The position numbers were made by a program, and so were the translations under genes. This document shows positions 50,668-58,804 of a DNA stretch of 64,000 bases, piece by piece. The notes below the pieces were generated by a model. The model saw only the letters and a program-made list of their open reading frames with translations. It did no database searches and had not been told where the DNA came from. Location of the stretch: NCBI RefSeq assembly GCF_030345715.1, contig NZ_JAUASX010000004.1:1-64000 (forward strand), written 5' to 3'. This DNA comes from Solimonas sp. SE-A11. Its GTDB lineage: Bacteria > Pseudomonadota > Gammaproteobacteria > Nevskiales > Nevskiaceae. The first letter of the stretch is position 1. Each line of letters opens with the position of its first letter.

Positions 50668-51440
50668 CTAGAAGCTGCCGCTCAGGCGCAGCACGAAGAT
50701 GCGCGGCGCAACGTAGGTAACGGTGTCGCGGGCGGGAAACGGGTTGGTGGTGATGTTCCCAGCGCTCGCCCAGTTCGCGTGTCAGTTCACCGAAAATCGG
50801 CCGCTTCCAGGTCGATCTCACCGCGAAGCTGGCCGATATCGAGCATGCTGGCCATCTTGCTGGCATTGCCGGGACAAGGCGTGGCCAGGATGCCGTTGAG
50901 CAGCGGAGGTATAGACAGTGTCGGCAGCCCCCTCGGCCGCACCGATTTCCGAGCAGTCGTAGAGCTGCATGCCTTAGTAGAAGCCGCCGAGGAGCCGCCT
51001 CCAGGGACCGTCGCCCGGTGCCGAGACCGCGCGCAGCTCCTGCGTGAAGCCCTTGCTATGGTTGTCGTTGGCGCCCGCCAGCAGCGGCAACAGGCCGCCC
51101 AGCGCTCGCGAAGCCTCGATGAATATCTCGAACCGCTTCTTGACGTACGAGGTCTGCGAGATCAGGGCGCCCCAGTCGAAGCGTCGCTCGATGGAGAGGT
51201 TGGCGAGGTCGTAGCCGGACTTGCCAGGACTGGCCCGTGGCGAGTCGCCGTGCTCCAGCCGGCCATCGTAGTTGTCGGCATAAGCGATGTCGTCGTCCTC
51301 GGTCCGTTGGGTGGCACCCAACAGCGGGAACTTCCAACGGTCGTCCGGCTCCCAGGCAAGGATGCCGCGCAGGCCGTATTGCGAGGCCGTATTGATGTCG
51401 CGACGGCCGTTGGCACTTGAACCACCACGGATATTCATCA
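50668..51440 (-). pseudogene. TonB-dependent receptor, 5'-truncated and frame-broken
   Basis: Two blocks of receptor sequence survive. 51440-50974 encodes barrel sequence colinear with TBDR copy 2 (Y-D-L-A-N-L-S-I-E-R-R-F-D-W, then A-N-D-N-H-S-K-G-F-T-Q-E-L-R) and stops after L-L-G-G-F-Y. About 300 bp later a receptor C-terminus appears (T-V-T-Y-V-A-P-R-I-F-V-L-R-L-S-G-S-F, stop at 50668-50670). Roughly the first 270 residues (signal, TonB box, plug) and some 300 residues of barrel are missing or frameshifted. The 5' end is fused to the last codons of the tetR gene. Confidence 0.85.
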
Positions 51441-52097
51441 GCTTGCGCTCCTGCGAGAGGCCGGGGACAGGCCCGGCAGGACGAGATCGATCATGGCGTC
51501 GAGATACTGCTCGAAGCCGTATTGCTCGACCGGGTCGGCAGAGGGCCTGGCAGGGATGCTGCGCAGACGCTTCTCGTACTCCGCCCCCAGCCGACGCTCG
51601 GCCTCCACGGCCAACGCCACCGTCGACAGCAGGGCGCCCAACGCCAGGTGGACGGTCTTGCGGTCTGGCGCGTATGCCAGCAGTGCGCCTTGCCATCGGT
51701 CGCCGACCTGCATGAAGGTCTGCGCGGCCGCGGAGTCGTGACGGGACAGCATCACTCCGGGGTGATGCAGCATCAGGCGACGGGACGCAACCAGGAAGGC
51801 GATCAGTTCCACGCGCAGCTCCGGCACGGAGCTGGATTGGGGCAACGGCAATTGGTCCGTCAGCCGGTGGACCGCCTTGTCCTCGATCTCCTCGATGGCG
51901 CCAATGTAGTTGTAGAGCGTGGTGTGGCTGGTCCCCAGCTCCGCGGCCAGGGACCGGATGGTCAGGGCGGCATAGCCCTCGCGCTCCATCACCCGCAGCG
52001 CCGCCTCCACCAGCAACTCGTCCGAATACTTGCGCGGACGCCCCCTAGGGTTGCGCTGCTCCGCTGCCGCCGTCTGCCATTCACCCATCGCCGCCAC
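51438..52097 (-). CDS. TetR-family regulator next to the decayed receptor
   Basis: A 219-residue protein beginning with a basic segment R-N-P-R-G-R-P-R-K-Y-S-D-E-L-L and a TetR helix-turn-helix (A-L-T-I-R-S-L-A-A-E-L-G-T-S-H-T-T-L-Y-N-Y-I). The C-terminal domain is unlike the two TetR proteins at 6.7 and 19.9 kb. It is divergent from the MFS transporter gene, and its 3' end runs directly into the receptor remnant. The remnant's deletion may have replaced its last codons, as the final S-R-R-S-A-S-stop lies at the joint. It probably regulates the transporter-peptidase operon. Confidence 0.87.
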   Translation of the reverse strand: MAAMGEWQTAAAEQRNPRGRPRKYSDELLVEAALRVMEREGYAALTIRSLAAELGTSHTTLYNYIGAIEEIEDKAVHRLTDQLPLPQSSSVPELRVELIAFLVASRRLMLHHPGVMLSRHDSAAAQTFMQVGDRWQGALLAYAPDRKTVHLALGALLSTVALAVEAERRLGAEYEKRLRSIPARPSADPVEQYGFEQYLDAMIDLVLPGLSPASRRSAS

Positions 52098-52175
52098 TCC
52101 CCATCACCTTGCGAGGCCATCCACCACCCGGATGAATTTATTTCCATTGTGGTCGTAAATTAAGTGTAATATACA

Positions 52176-52189
52176 TACACATATGTATA
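52176..52189. promoter_or_regulatory. Palindrome and TATAAT box between tetR and the MFS gene
   Basis: TACACATATGTATA at 52176-52189 is palindromic with a single mismatched pair and overlaps a perfect -10 hexamer TATAAT (52186-52191) for the plus-strand gene. This would let the divergent TetR protein block the promoter of the transporter operon. Confidence 0.5.
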
Positions 52190-52226
52190 ATGGCAAGACG
52201 CATAATCCTGGGATGGACGGATCACT

Positions 52227-53639
52227 GTGAATTCCGCGACGCAACAAATGAATGCAGGCACCTCCGCACCCCTGCGGCGTGACCTCCTCATCACCTTCAC
52301 CCTGCCGACCCTGATCCTGGGCGTCATGCATGGGCCAGAAGGCCAGATCCAGGCGATCTACGCCAAGCACGCCGGCCTGTCCCTCACCGCGCTGGCCCTG
52401 GCGATGCTGATCACCAAGATGTTCGACGCGATCACCTATCCGCTGATCGGCCACCTGTCGGACCGCAGCTATGCACGCAGCGGCACGCGCCGCAGCTGGA
52501 CCATCGCCGGCACCCTGCTGTCCGTGGCCGGCACCTGGTTCCTGCTGCGTCCGCCCGAGGACGTGACCGTGCTCTACTTCGGCATCTGGACCGCGGTGCT
52601 GTACCTGGGCTGGAAGACCATCGAGATCCCGCTGCAGGCCTGGAGCTACGGCCTGTCCCCCGACTACGCACAGCGCGCCCGCGTGCAGGCCTGGCGTGCG
52701 ATGTCGCAGATGGCGGGCAACCTGCTGTTCTTCGCCACGCCCTTCATCGCGATGAAGCTCGGCTATTCCGACAGCACCGAGCTGGATTTCCGCAGCCTGG
52801 GCGTGGCCGCTGTGATCTGCGTGCTGGCCCTGCCACTGGCCACCACCCTGCTGATCCTGCGCGTACCCAGCGGCGATTACGTGCCGCCGCCCGTGCAGCC
52901 GCGCCACGGGATCAAGGAGATCATCGTGGCGGTACGCGACAACCCACCCCTGCTGCGCCTGTTCGCCGCCTTCCTGCCGGTGAACCTCCTGGCCGGCATG
53001 AGCGGCGGCGTCGCCTACTTCTACATGGACACCTACCTGGGACTAAGCAAGGAATTCCCGGCCATCATGATCGTGTCCATGCTGCTGACCTTCGTCGGCA
53101 TCCCGTTCTGGACCTTCCTGTCCGCACGCTACGAGCGTCACCGCGTGTGGGCCAGCGGCCTGGCAGTGGGCGGCATGGCCTGCATCGGCTTCGCGCTGCT
53201 CACGCCGGGCCCCTCGGCGCTGATGATGTGCTTCCTGCTCTATCCGCTGATCATCCTGGCCCTGGTCGGCACAGTCATCGTCTACACCATGTCCGCCGAC
53301 ATCGTGGATTACGGCAAGCTGCACACCGGCGAAGATCATGGCGGTCTCTACGGCTCGCTGTTCGCCTTCCTGCAGAAGTCCTTGCAGGGGGTGTCGGCCG
53401 CCGCCGGCGTCGCCCTGGTCGGCGCCTTCGGCTTCGACGCCACCGCCACCGCGCAGACCGCCAACGGCGTGCTGGGCCTGAAGCTCGCCATGGCCATCGC
53501 CCCGGCAGCCGGCCTGATCGGCGGCGCCCTGATCATCTGGAACTACCCGCTGACCCGCGCGCGCGTGGCGGAAATCCAGGCCACCCTGGCGGAACGCGAG
53601 CGGGCCGCCCTGCAGTCCGCCGCCGCCGCGAAGGCCTGA
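52227..53639 (+). CDS. MFS transporter of the GPH (glycoside-pentoside-hexuronide:cation) type
   Basis: A 470-residue protein with about 12 membrane helices. The loop D-A-I-T-Y-P-L-I-G-H-L-S-D-R followed by S-G-T-R-R-S-W is the GPH/MelB signature, and D-I-V-D-Y-G-K-L-H-T-G-E-D-H-G-G-L-Y-G is the conserved late block of that family. The start is a GTG at 52227 with GGACGG upstream; an ATG at 52248 has none. GPH proteins classically move sugars, but members in peptide and natural-product clusters are common. The peptidase gene starts 8 bp after its stop, so peptide or dipeptide uptake is the likely role (inference). Confidence 0.87.
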   Translation: MNSATQQMNAGTSAPLRRDLLITFTLPTLILGVMHGPEGQIQAIYAKHAGLSLTALALAMLITKMFDAITYPLIGHLSDRSYARSGTRRSWTIAGTLLSVAGTWFLLRPPEDVTVLYFGIWTAVLYLGWKTIEIPLQAWSYGLSPDYAQRARVQAWRAMSQMAGNLLFFATPFIAMKLGYSDSTELDFRSLGVAAVICVLALPLATTLLILRVPSGDYVPPPVQPRHGIKEIIVAVRDNPPLLRLFAAFLPVNLLAGMSGGVAYFYMDTYLGLSKEFPAIMIVSMLLTFVGIPFWTFLSARYERHRVWASGLAVGGMACIGFALLTPGPSALMMCFLLYPLIILALVGTVIVYTMSADIVDYGKLHTGEDHGGLYGSLFAFLQKSLQGVSAAAGVALVGAFGFDATATAQTANGVLGLKLAMAIAPAAGLIGGALIIWNYPLTRARVAEIQATLAERERAALQSAAAAKA

Positions 53640-53647
53640 GACCCGGC

Positions 53648-56020
53648 ATGAGAATGCAGGACCGCTACGCCGCCGCCGAGAAACTGCTGCCCTCGGTCTT
53701 CCTGCCCAAGCTGCACAACCTCTCGCCGACGCTGCGCTGGGTGGGTCAGACCGACCAGTGCTGGTACCAGCACACGAGCGCGGAAGGACATCAATGGCTG
53801 CTGGTCGACGCCGCTACCGGCTCGCGCCGCCCGGCCTTCGACCACCAGCATCTGGCGGATGCGCTGCGGGCGCTCGGCCATGCGGCCGAACCCTCGAAGC
53901 TGCCGATCGCGGTCACCCGCATCACACCGGATGCCGTCGAGCTCTCCCACGACAAGACCCGCTATCGCTATGCGGGCAATGAACTGAGCGCGATCGGGGA
54001 GACCGAATCGGGCCACGGTCCGTTGCGCTCGCCCGACGGCCGGTGGGCACTGAGTCAGCACGACGGCAACCTGTGGCTGGCCGAGGCCGGCGGTGAGCCG
54101 CAGCAGATCACCCATGACGGCTCGCCCGATGATGGCTATGCCATCTACCACGGCAACTTCAAGGCCGGGCACGTGCCGCGCAGCCGCGTGACCGCCAATG
54201 GCCGCCCCGCCGGCATCGTCTGGGCGCCCGACAGCAGCAAGCTGATCGTCTGGCGCATCGACCAGCGCCATGTCGCGCCCTATCCGATGCTTGAAAGCGC
54301 GCCGCAGGACGGAAGCTTCCGGCCCAAGGTCCATCTGCCGCGCATGCCCTTGACCGGCGAAGCGCCTCCCACCATCCGCTGGCTGTGCCTGGACCTGGCC
54401 ACGGGCCGGCTGGTGCCGCTGCAGCTGCCGGACGACCAGCTGCACCTGCACCAGGACTGGGAGGCGGTGCGGCGCTGGATGTGGAGTCCCGACTGCCGCC
54501 GCGCCTGGGCCGTGATGTTCGGCGAGCATCAGAAGACCGCGTACCTGCTGGACATTGACCTCGCCAGCGGCGCTTCACGCATCGTCGTCTCGGAAAAAGA
54601 CGAGCCCCGCGTCGAGCTCAACACCACCTCCTACAGCCAGGTCGCCGTCGAGGTCATCGGCGACATGGAGCAGGTCATCTGGTACAGCCACCGCTCGGGC
54701 TGGGGACACCTGTACCGCTACGATGGCCAGACCGGCCAGTTGCTGAACGCCGTCACGCAAGGCGAGTGGCTGGTGCGTGACCTGATCGACGTGGATGCCC
54801 GCAGCGGGCGCGTACTGTTCACCGCCTGCGGGCGTGAAGGCGGCAACCCTTACCTGCGCTCGCTGTACGCGGTGAACGCGGACGGCAGCGGGTTACGCCG
54901 CATCACGCCGGCCGGCCTGGATGCCGACATCAATCCCGGCCTCACCGCGATCTCCAAGACCAGGGAATTCGTCCGGCAGCCGTCACCCAGCGGCGAGTTC
55001 CTGGTCTACACGCGCTCTACCGTCTCGGTTCCGCCGCAGACCGTGGCGGTGCGCCTGAAGGATGGCCGCGAGCAACTGATCGAGCAGACCGATATATCCG
55101 CGCTGCTCGCCGCCGGCTACGTCCCGCCCGAGGAGTTCGTCACGCTCGCCGCCGACGGCCAGACCGAGATCCACGGCCTGCTGTATCGGCCGCCGGTCCT
55201 GCCCGCCGATGGCAAGGCGCCGGTCCTGGTGGCACAGTACGCCAGCCCGCTGATGGCGGCCTGCCCGCGCACCTACCTGGCCGCGTCCGCCAGCCCCGGC
55301 GTCTGGATTCCGCCGGCTGCCTATGCCGCGCTGGGCTGCGCGGTGATCGCGCTCGATGCGCGCGGCACCACCGGCCGCAGCCGGGCGTTCGCCACGGCCG
55401 GTCAGGGCAAGCTCAACCTCATCGGCCTGGACGACTACGTTGCAGCGATCCAGCAGCTCGGCCAGCGGCATTCCTGGATCGACACGCGACGCGTCGGCAT
55501 CCAGGGTGGCTCTTACGGCGGCTACACCACGCTCCGCGCCATGCTGGAGTTCCCCGAGGTTTTCACCGTGGGCATCGCCGCCGCGCCGTTCGTCTCGGTG
55601 CACAACATGTATCCCGACTACCACTGGACCGGCTGGCAGGGCGTGCCGGACTACGGCAACGGTCGCGGCGAGCGGCCGACCGCCACCGCGCGGCCCGTCA
55701 ACTATGAGTCGATGGACGCGATCCAGCAGGTGCCGCGGCTCAAGGGCCAATTGCTGGTCGTGGCGGGAGAGCTGGACGAGAACTGCCCGCTGGGCCCGAT
55801 CCTGCAGCTCTACGACGCAGCGGTGGAGGCCGACGTGCCCATGGAGCTGATGGTGCTGCCCAACCGCAACCACTACACGCTGGGGCGCACGCGCCACACG
55901 CTGCGCCGGGCCATGGACCATTTCTGCCAGCACCTGCTGAACAAGGCACCGCCGCGCAGATTCAGGTTCAGCTTGGTGCCGCAGCCGCCCGAGCCGGCGG
56001 ATCGCGAGACCGCGTGGTGA
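53648..56020 (+). CDS. Dipeptidyl-peptidase IV-like S9B serine peptidase
   Basis: A 790-residue S9B peptidase started at the ATG at 53648, 8 bp after the transporter stop; the open frame extends upstream inside the transporter gene as a shadow. The N-terminal beta-propeller (S-P-D-G-R-W-A-L, W-A-P-D-S-S-K-L) is followed by the hydrolase domain with nucleophile I-Q-G-G-S-Y-G-G-Y, Asp in G-E-L-D-E-N-C and His in N-R-N-H-Y. There is no signal peptide. It would remove N-terminal X-Pro or X-Ala dipeptides in the cytoplasm. Confidence 0.92.
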   Translation: MRMQDRYAAAEKLLPSVFLPKLHNLSPTLRWVGQTDQCWYQHTSAEGHQWLLVDAATGSRRPAFDHQHLADALRALGHAAEPSKLPIAVTRITPDAVELSHDKTRYRYAGNELSAIGETESGHGPLRSPDGRWALSQHDGNLWLAEAGGEPQQITHDGSPDDGYAIYHGNFKAGHVPRSRVTANGRPAGIVWAPDSSKLIVWRIDQRHVAPYPMLESAPQDGSFRPKVHLPRMPLTGEAPPTIRWLCLDLATGRLVPLQLPDDQLHLHQDWEAVRRWMWSPDCRRAWAVMFGEHQKTAYLLDIDLASGASRIVVSEKDEPRVELNTTSYSQVAVEVIGDMEQVIWYSHRSGWGHLYRYDGQTGQLLNAVTQGEWLVRDLIDVDARSGRVLFTACGREGGNPYLRSLYAVNADGSGLRRITPAGLDADINPGLTAISKTREFVRQPSPSGEFLVYTRSTVSVPPQTVAVRLKDGREQLIEQTDISALLAAGYVPPEEFVTLAADGQTEIHGLLYRPPVLPADGKAPVLVAQYASPLMAACPRTYLAASASPGVWIPPAAYAALGCAVIALDARGTTGRSRAFATAGQGKLNLIGLDDYVAAIQQLGQRHSWIDTRRVGIQGGSYGGYTTLRAMLEFPEVFTVGIAAAPFVSVHNMYPDYHWTGWQGVPDYGNGRGERPTATARPVNYESMDAIQQVPRLKGQLLVVAGELDENCPLGPILQLYDAAVEADVPMELMVLPNRNHYTLGRTRHTLRRAMDHFCQHLLNKAPPRRFRFSLVPQPPEPADRETAW

Positions 56021-56084
56021 TCCCCCGGCCCCTGCATTCATTCATCCTGTGGTATAGCCGCAGGCGCTTCATCGGAGAGTCCAC

Positions 56085-57323
56085 ATGAGCATCAAGATCC
56101 TCAGGAACGGCCTGGTCTTCGACGGCCGCAACGAAGCCCTGATCGAGGGCGGCAGCATCGTCATCGAGAACGACCGCATTCGTGAAGTGGCCGCCGGCGA
56201 CGTGAGCATCGCCGGAGCCGACGTCATCGACATGGGCGGCCGCTTCGTCATGCCCGGATTGCTGGACCTGCATTTCCACGTCTACAGCATCTCGCTCAAC
56301 ATGAGCCTGATCGACAACATGACGCTGCCGCTCAAGGTCGCGTATGCCGCGCGCCTGCTCAGGGGCACCCTGCACCGCGGCTACACTACCGTGCGCGATC
56401 CGGGCGGCGGCGAGATCGGCCTGCACCTGGCCATCAGCCAGGGCCTGATGGAAGGCCCGCGCCTCTACTACGGCGGCAAGGCCCTGTCGCAGACCGGCGG
56501 CCATGGCGACATGCGCCCCGAGCACCACCACGACAGCCCCTGCGGCTGCGCCGCCAACAACACCTTCGCCGAGGTGGTCGACGGCGTCGAGAACGTGCGC
56601 AAGTTCTGCCGCAACGAACTGCGCAAGGGCGCCGACCACATCAAGCTGTTCATCTCCGGTGGTGTCGCCTCGCCTACCGACCCGATCTGGATGCCGCAGT
56701 ACACCAACGAGGAAATCCTGGCCGCGGTCTACGAGGCCAGCACGCGCCGCAAGTACGTGGTGGCGCACTGCCATACCGACGACGGCGCGCGCCGCTGCCT
56801 GGAGACCGGCATCCGCTCCATTGATCATTGCACCATCATCACCCAGGAGACAGCGCAACTGATCGCGGCCGCCGACGGCAAGACCTACGCCGTGCCGACC
56901 ATCGCCGTGCAGGAGCAGATCATGCGCCACGGCCCCGAGCTGGGCGTGTTCGGTGAGAGCCTGGAGAAGATCAAGGTGGCGCACGCGGCGGCTTACCAGT
57001 CGATGGAGTACCTGAAGCGTGCAGGCGCGCGCGTCGGCATGGGCACCGACCTGTTCGAGGAGCGCTTCCACCCGATGCAGAACCAGGAGTTCAGCTTCCG
57101 CTCCGACATCTTCACGCCGATCGAACTGCTGCGCTCGGCCACCAGCATCAATGCCGAGATCATGCAGAAGAGCGGCCTGGTCGGCAGCCTCGAGCCCGGC
57201 GCCTACGCCGACCTCATCGCCATCGACCGCAACCCGCTGAAGGACATCCACGTCATGGCCCAGCCCGACGAGCACTTCAGCGTGATCATGAAAGGCGGCG
57301 AATTCGTGCGTAACCGCCTGTAG
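56085..57323 (+). CDS. Amidohydrolase-family protein (imidazolonepropionase/Xaa-Pro dipeptidase-like)
   Basis: A 412-residue metal-dependent hydrolase. Metal ligands are visible in order: H-x-H in L-D-L-H-F-H-V, a lysine in D-H-I-K-L-F-I-S-G-G, His in V-A-H-C-H-T-D and I-D-H-C-T, and Asp in G-M-G-T-D-L-F. The terminal segment G-A-Y-A-D-L-I-A-I-D-R-N-P-L is the standard end of this family. Subgroups with this Lys-bridged centre include prolidase-like enzymes acting on Xaa-Pro, Xaa-Arg or acyl-amino acids. It follows the DPP-IV-like gene by 64 bp and could finish peptide breakdown. Confidence 0.88.
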   Translation: MSIKILRNGLVFDGRNEALIEGGSIVIENDRIREVAAGDVSIAGADVIDMGGRFVMPGLLDLHFHVYSISLNMSLIDNMTLPLKVAYAARLLRGTLHRGYTTVRDPGGGEIGLHLAISQGLMEGPRLYYGGKALSQTGGHGDMRPEHHHDSPCGCAANNTFAEVVDGVENVRKFCRNELRKGADHIKLFISGGVASPTDPIWMPQYTNEEILAAVYEASTRRKYVVAHCHTDDGARRCLETGIRSIDHCTIITQETAQLIAAADGKTYAVPTIAVQEQIMRHGPELGVFGESLEKIKVAHAAAYQSMEYLKRAGARVGMGTDLFEERFHPMQNQEFSFRSDIFTPIELLRSATSINAEIMQKSGLVGSLEPGAYADLIAIDRNPLKDIHVMAQPDEHFSVIMKGGEFVRNRL

Positions 57324-57375
57324 GACCGTCCGGACCGATTACCGGGGCTGCCGGCCTCTGGCCCCATCCATTATT

Positions 57376-57389
57376 ATGCATAACTGCAT
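57376..57389. promoter_or_regulatory. Dyad ATGCATAACTGCAT upstream of the LuxR-type gene
   Basis: ATGCA and TGCAT arms around a 4-bp centre (TAAC), 26 bp before the luxR-type start. Thirteen of 14 bases recur at 62055-62068 upstream of purU, so a shared regulator is possible. Confidence 0.45.
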
Positions 57390-57414
57390 GTTTTAAGCGT
57401 CTCGAGGTACTGAA

Positions 57415-58083
57415 ATGAGAAGCACAAGCGAATCCTGCCTGGGTAGTGCCGAAGATTGGGAAGCTCCCGCCGGGACGGCGGCAGCTTCCCGCACCCGGGT
57501 CGTCGAGTATCTGCAGCGGCCGGCCGGCCCTGCCTTGCCGCAACTGCAGTCGCTGGACCAGGCACGCAACCTGAGCCTGCTGCTGCAGGGCTACCTGCAG
57601 AAATCGCCGGAGGCGCTGGTGTTCCTCGATGGCGGCGGAACCATTCTTTACAAGAGCGCCAACGGAGACGCACAGTTCGACCGCTGGAACCGCACGCTGG
57701 TGCGCGGCCAGGAGTCCAGCAGCCTGCCGGCCGCCCTGCGCCCGGCCGTTCTCGGCGGTGATCGTCCCCTGAAGTTGCAGCACCCCCAGCTGCCGGGGCT
57801 ATCGGCCACCCTGGAGCCGATCCCCGGCGGCTTCGTGCTGCGCCTGACGGACGACCAGACCCTGGGCCGTTCGGGCGAACTGTCGGCACAGGCGCTGGCG
57901 GCACTGAAGAAGCTCTCGACGTCGGAGCAGCGCGTCGCACGCCTGGCGGTCGAAGGCTTGCGCAACGACCAGATCGCCAAGCGCCTGTCGCGCTCGCCGC
58001 GAACCATCGAATTCCAGCTGCACTGCAGCTTCCGCAAGCTGGGCGTCAGCAACCGCGTCCAGCTGTCGCGCCTGCTGAGCTGA
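57415..58083 (+). CDS. LuxR-type transcriptional regulator
   Basis: A 222-residue protein. The C-terminal 60 residues are a LuxR/GerE helix-turn-helix: L-S-T-S-E-Q-R-V-A-R-L-A-V-E-G-L-R-N-D-Q-I-A-K-R-L, S-P-R-T-I-E-F-Q-L-H, then F-R-K-L-G-V-S-N-R. The N-terminal 130 residues contain a PAS-like stretch (S-P-E-A-L-V-F-L-D-G-G-G-T-I-L-Y-K-S-A-N), which suggests a sensory domain. It follows the amidohydrolase and is convergent with the TetR gene. Confidence 0.87.
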   Translation: MRSTSESCLGSAEDWEAPAGTAAASRTRVVEYLQRPAGPALPQLQSLDQARNLSLLLQGYLQKSPEALVFLDGGGTILYKSANGDAQFDRWNRTLVRGQESSSLPAALRPAVLGGDRPLKLQHPQLPGLSATLEPIPGGFVLRLTDDQTLGRSGELSAQALAALKKLSTSEQRVARLAVEGLRNDQIAKRLSRSPRTIEFQLHCSFRKLGVSNRVQLSRLLS

Positions 58084-58093
58084 GCCCTCCCGC

Positions 58094-58759
58094 TCAGGCG
58101 GCGCGAGGTTCCGACTTCTTCAGCGCATCGAGGTACTTCTGGCCACCGAGTAGCTGGTGGAAGAACTCGAGGTTTTGCTCGCGATACTCCAGAGGGTCTT
58201 CGACGCCGAGGGCGTAATATCCGATCTGCTGCCAGTAGAACAGCTTGCCGCGCAGCTCGGCCTCCTGAGGCGCATAGCCCAGGCCGACGAAGACGGCCTG
58301 CAATGCCTTGACGCGGTCGGCATCCACCTCGTGCACCACGTCCGCCACCGGCTGCGAGATACGCGCCCACTCGCGGACGGCCATGTCGAACTGCGGATCG
58401 AAGCCGCGCTCGTGCACCAGGTTGTCCGTCATTTGCTTGAACACATCGATCGCGGCACGCGGCGACGAGGCATCGGCGTTCTTGGGGATGAAGCAGTTGT
58501 TGACGCGCCAATCGTCCAGCAAGGCCTGCAGCAGCTTGTGATGGCTGCTGAAGTGGTAATAGAAACCACCGCGCGTCACCTTCAGCCGCTTGGCCAGGCG
58601 ATCCACCTTGATGCCGGCCAGGCCCTCTTCGATCAGCAGCACCCGGGCGCAGCTGATCCAGCCTTCCATGGGCACCTTGATGTTGCCCTTGCGGCTGGGG
58701 GGTTCAAAGCTGAGTACCCGCTTCTGCCGGCGGGTGGAATTGAGACGCTTGGCGGCCAT
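58094..58759 (-). CDS. TetR-family regulator at the end of the symporter/one-carbon operon
   Basis: A 221-residue protein with a basic N-terminus and a TetR helix-turn-helix (I-E-E-G-L-A-G-I-K-V-D-R-L-A-K-R-L-K-V-T-R-G-G-F-Y-Y-H-F). The ligand domain (R-E-W-A-R-I-S-Q-P-V-A, F-Y-W-Q-Q-I-G-Y-Y-A-L) is typical for regulators of lipid or amine metabolism. It begins 45 bp after the symporter stop on the same strand, so it is probably co-transcribed and may control the sox/purU/folD set. Confidence 0.88.
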   Translation of the reverse strand: MAAKRLNSTRRQKRVLSFEPPSRKGNIKVPMEGWISCARVLLIEEGLAGIKVDRLAKRLKVTRGGFYYHFSSHHKLLQALLDDWRVNNCFIPKNADASSPRAAIDVFKQMTDNLVHERGFDPQFDMAVREWARISQPVADVVHEVDADRVKALQAVFVGLGYAPQEAELRGKLFYWQQIGYYALGVEDPLEYREQNLEFFHQLLGGQKYLDALKKSEPRAA

Positions 58760-58804
58760 TCAGGGGCGATCCGGAGGATGAGACAGACCTGAATCATACA
58801 CTTT

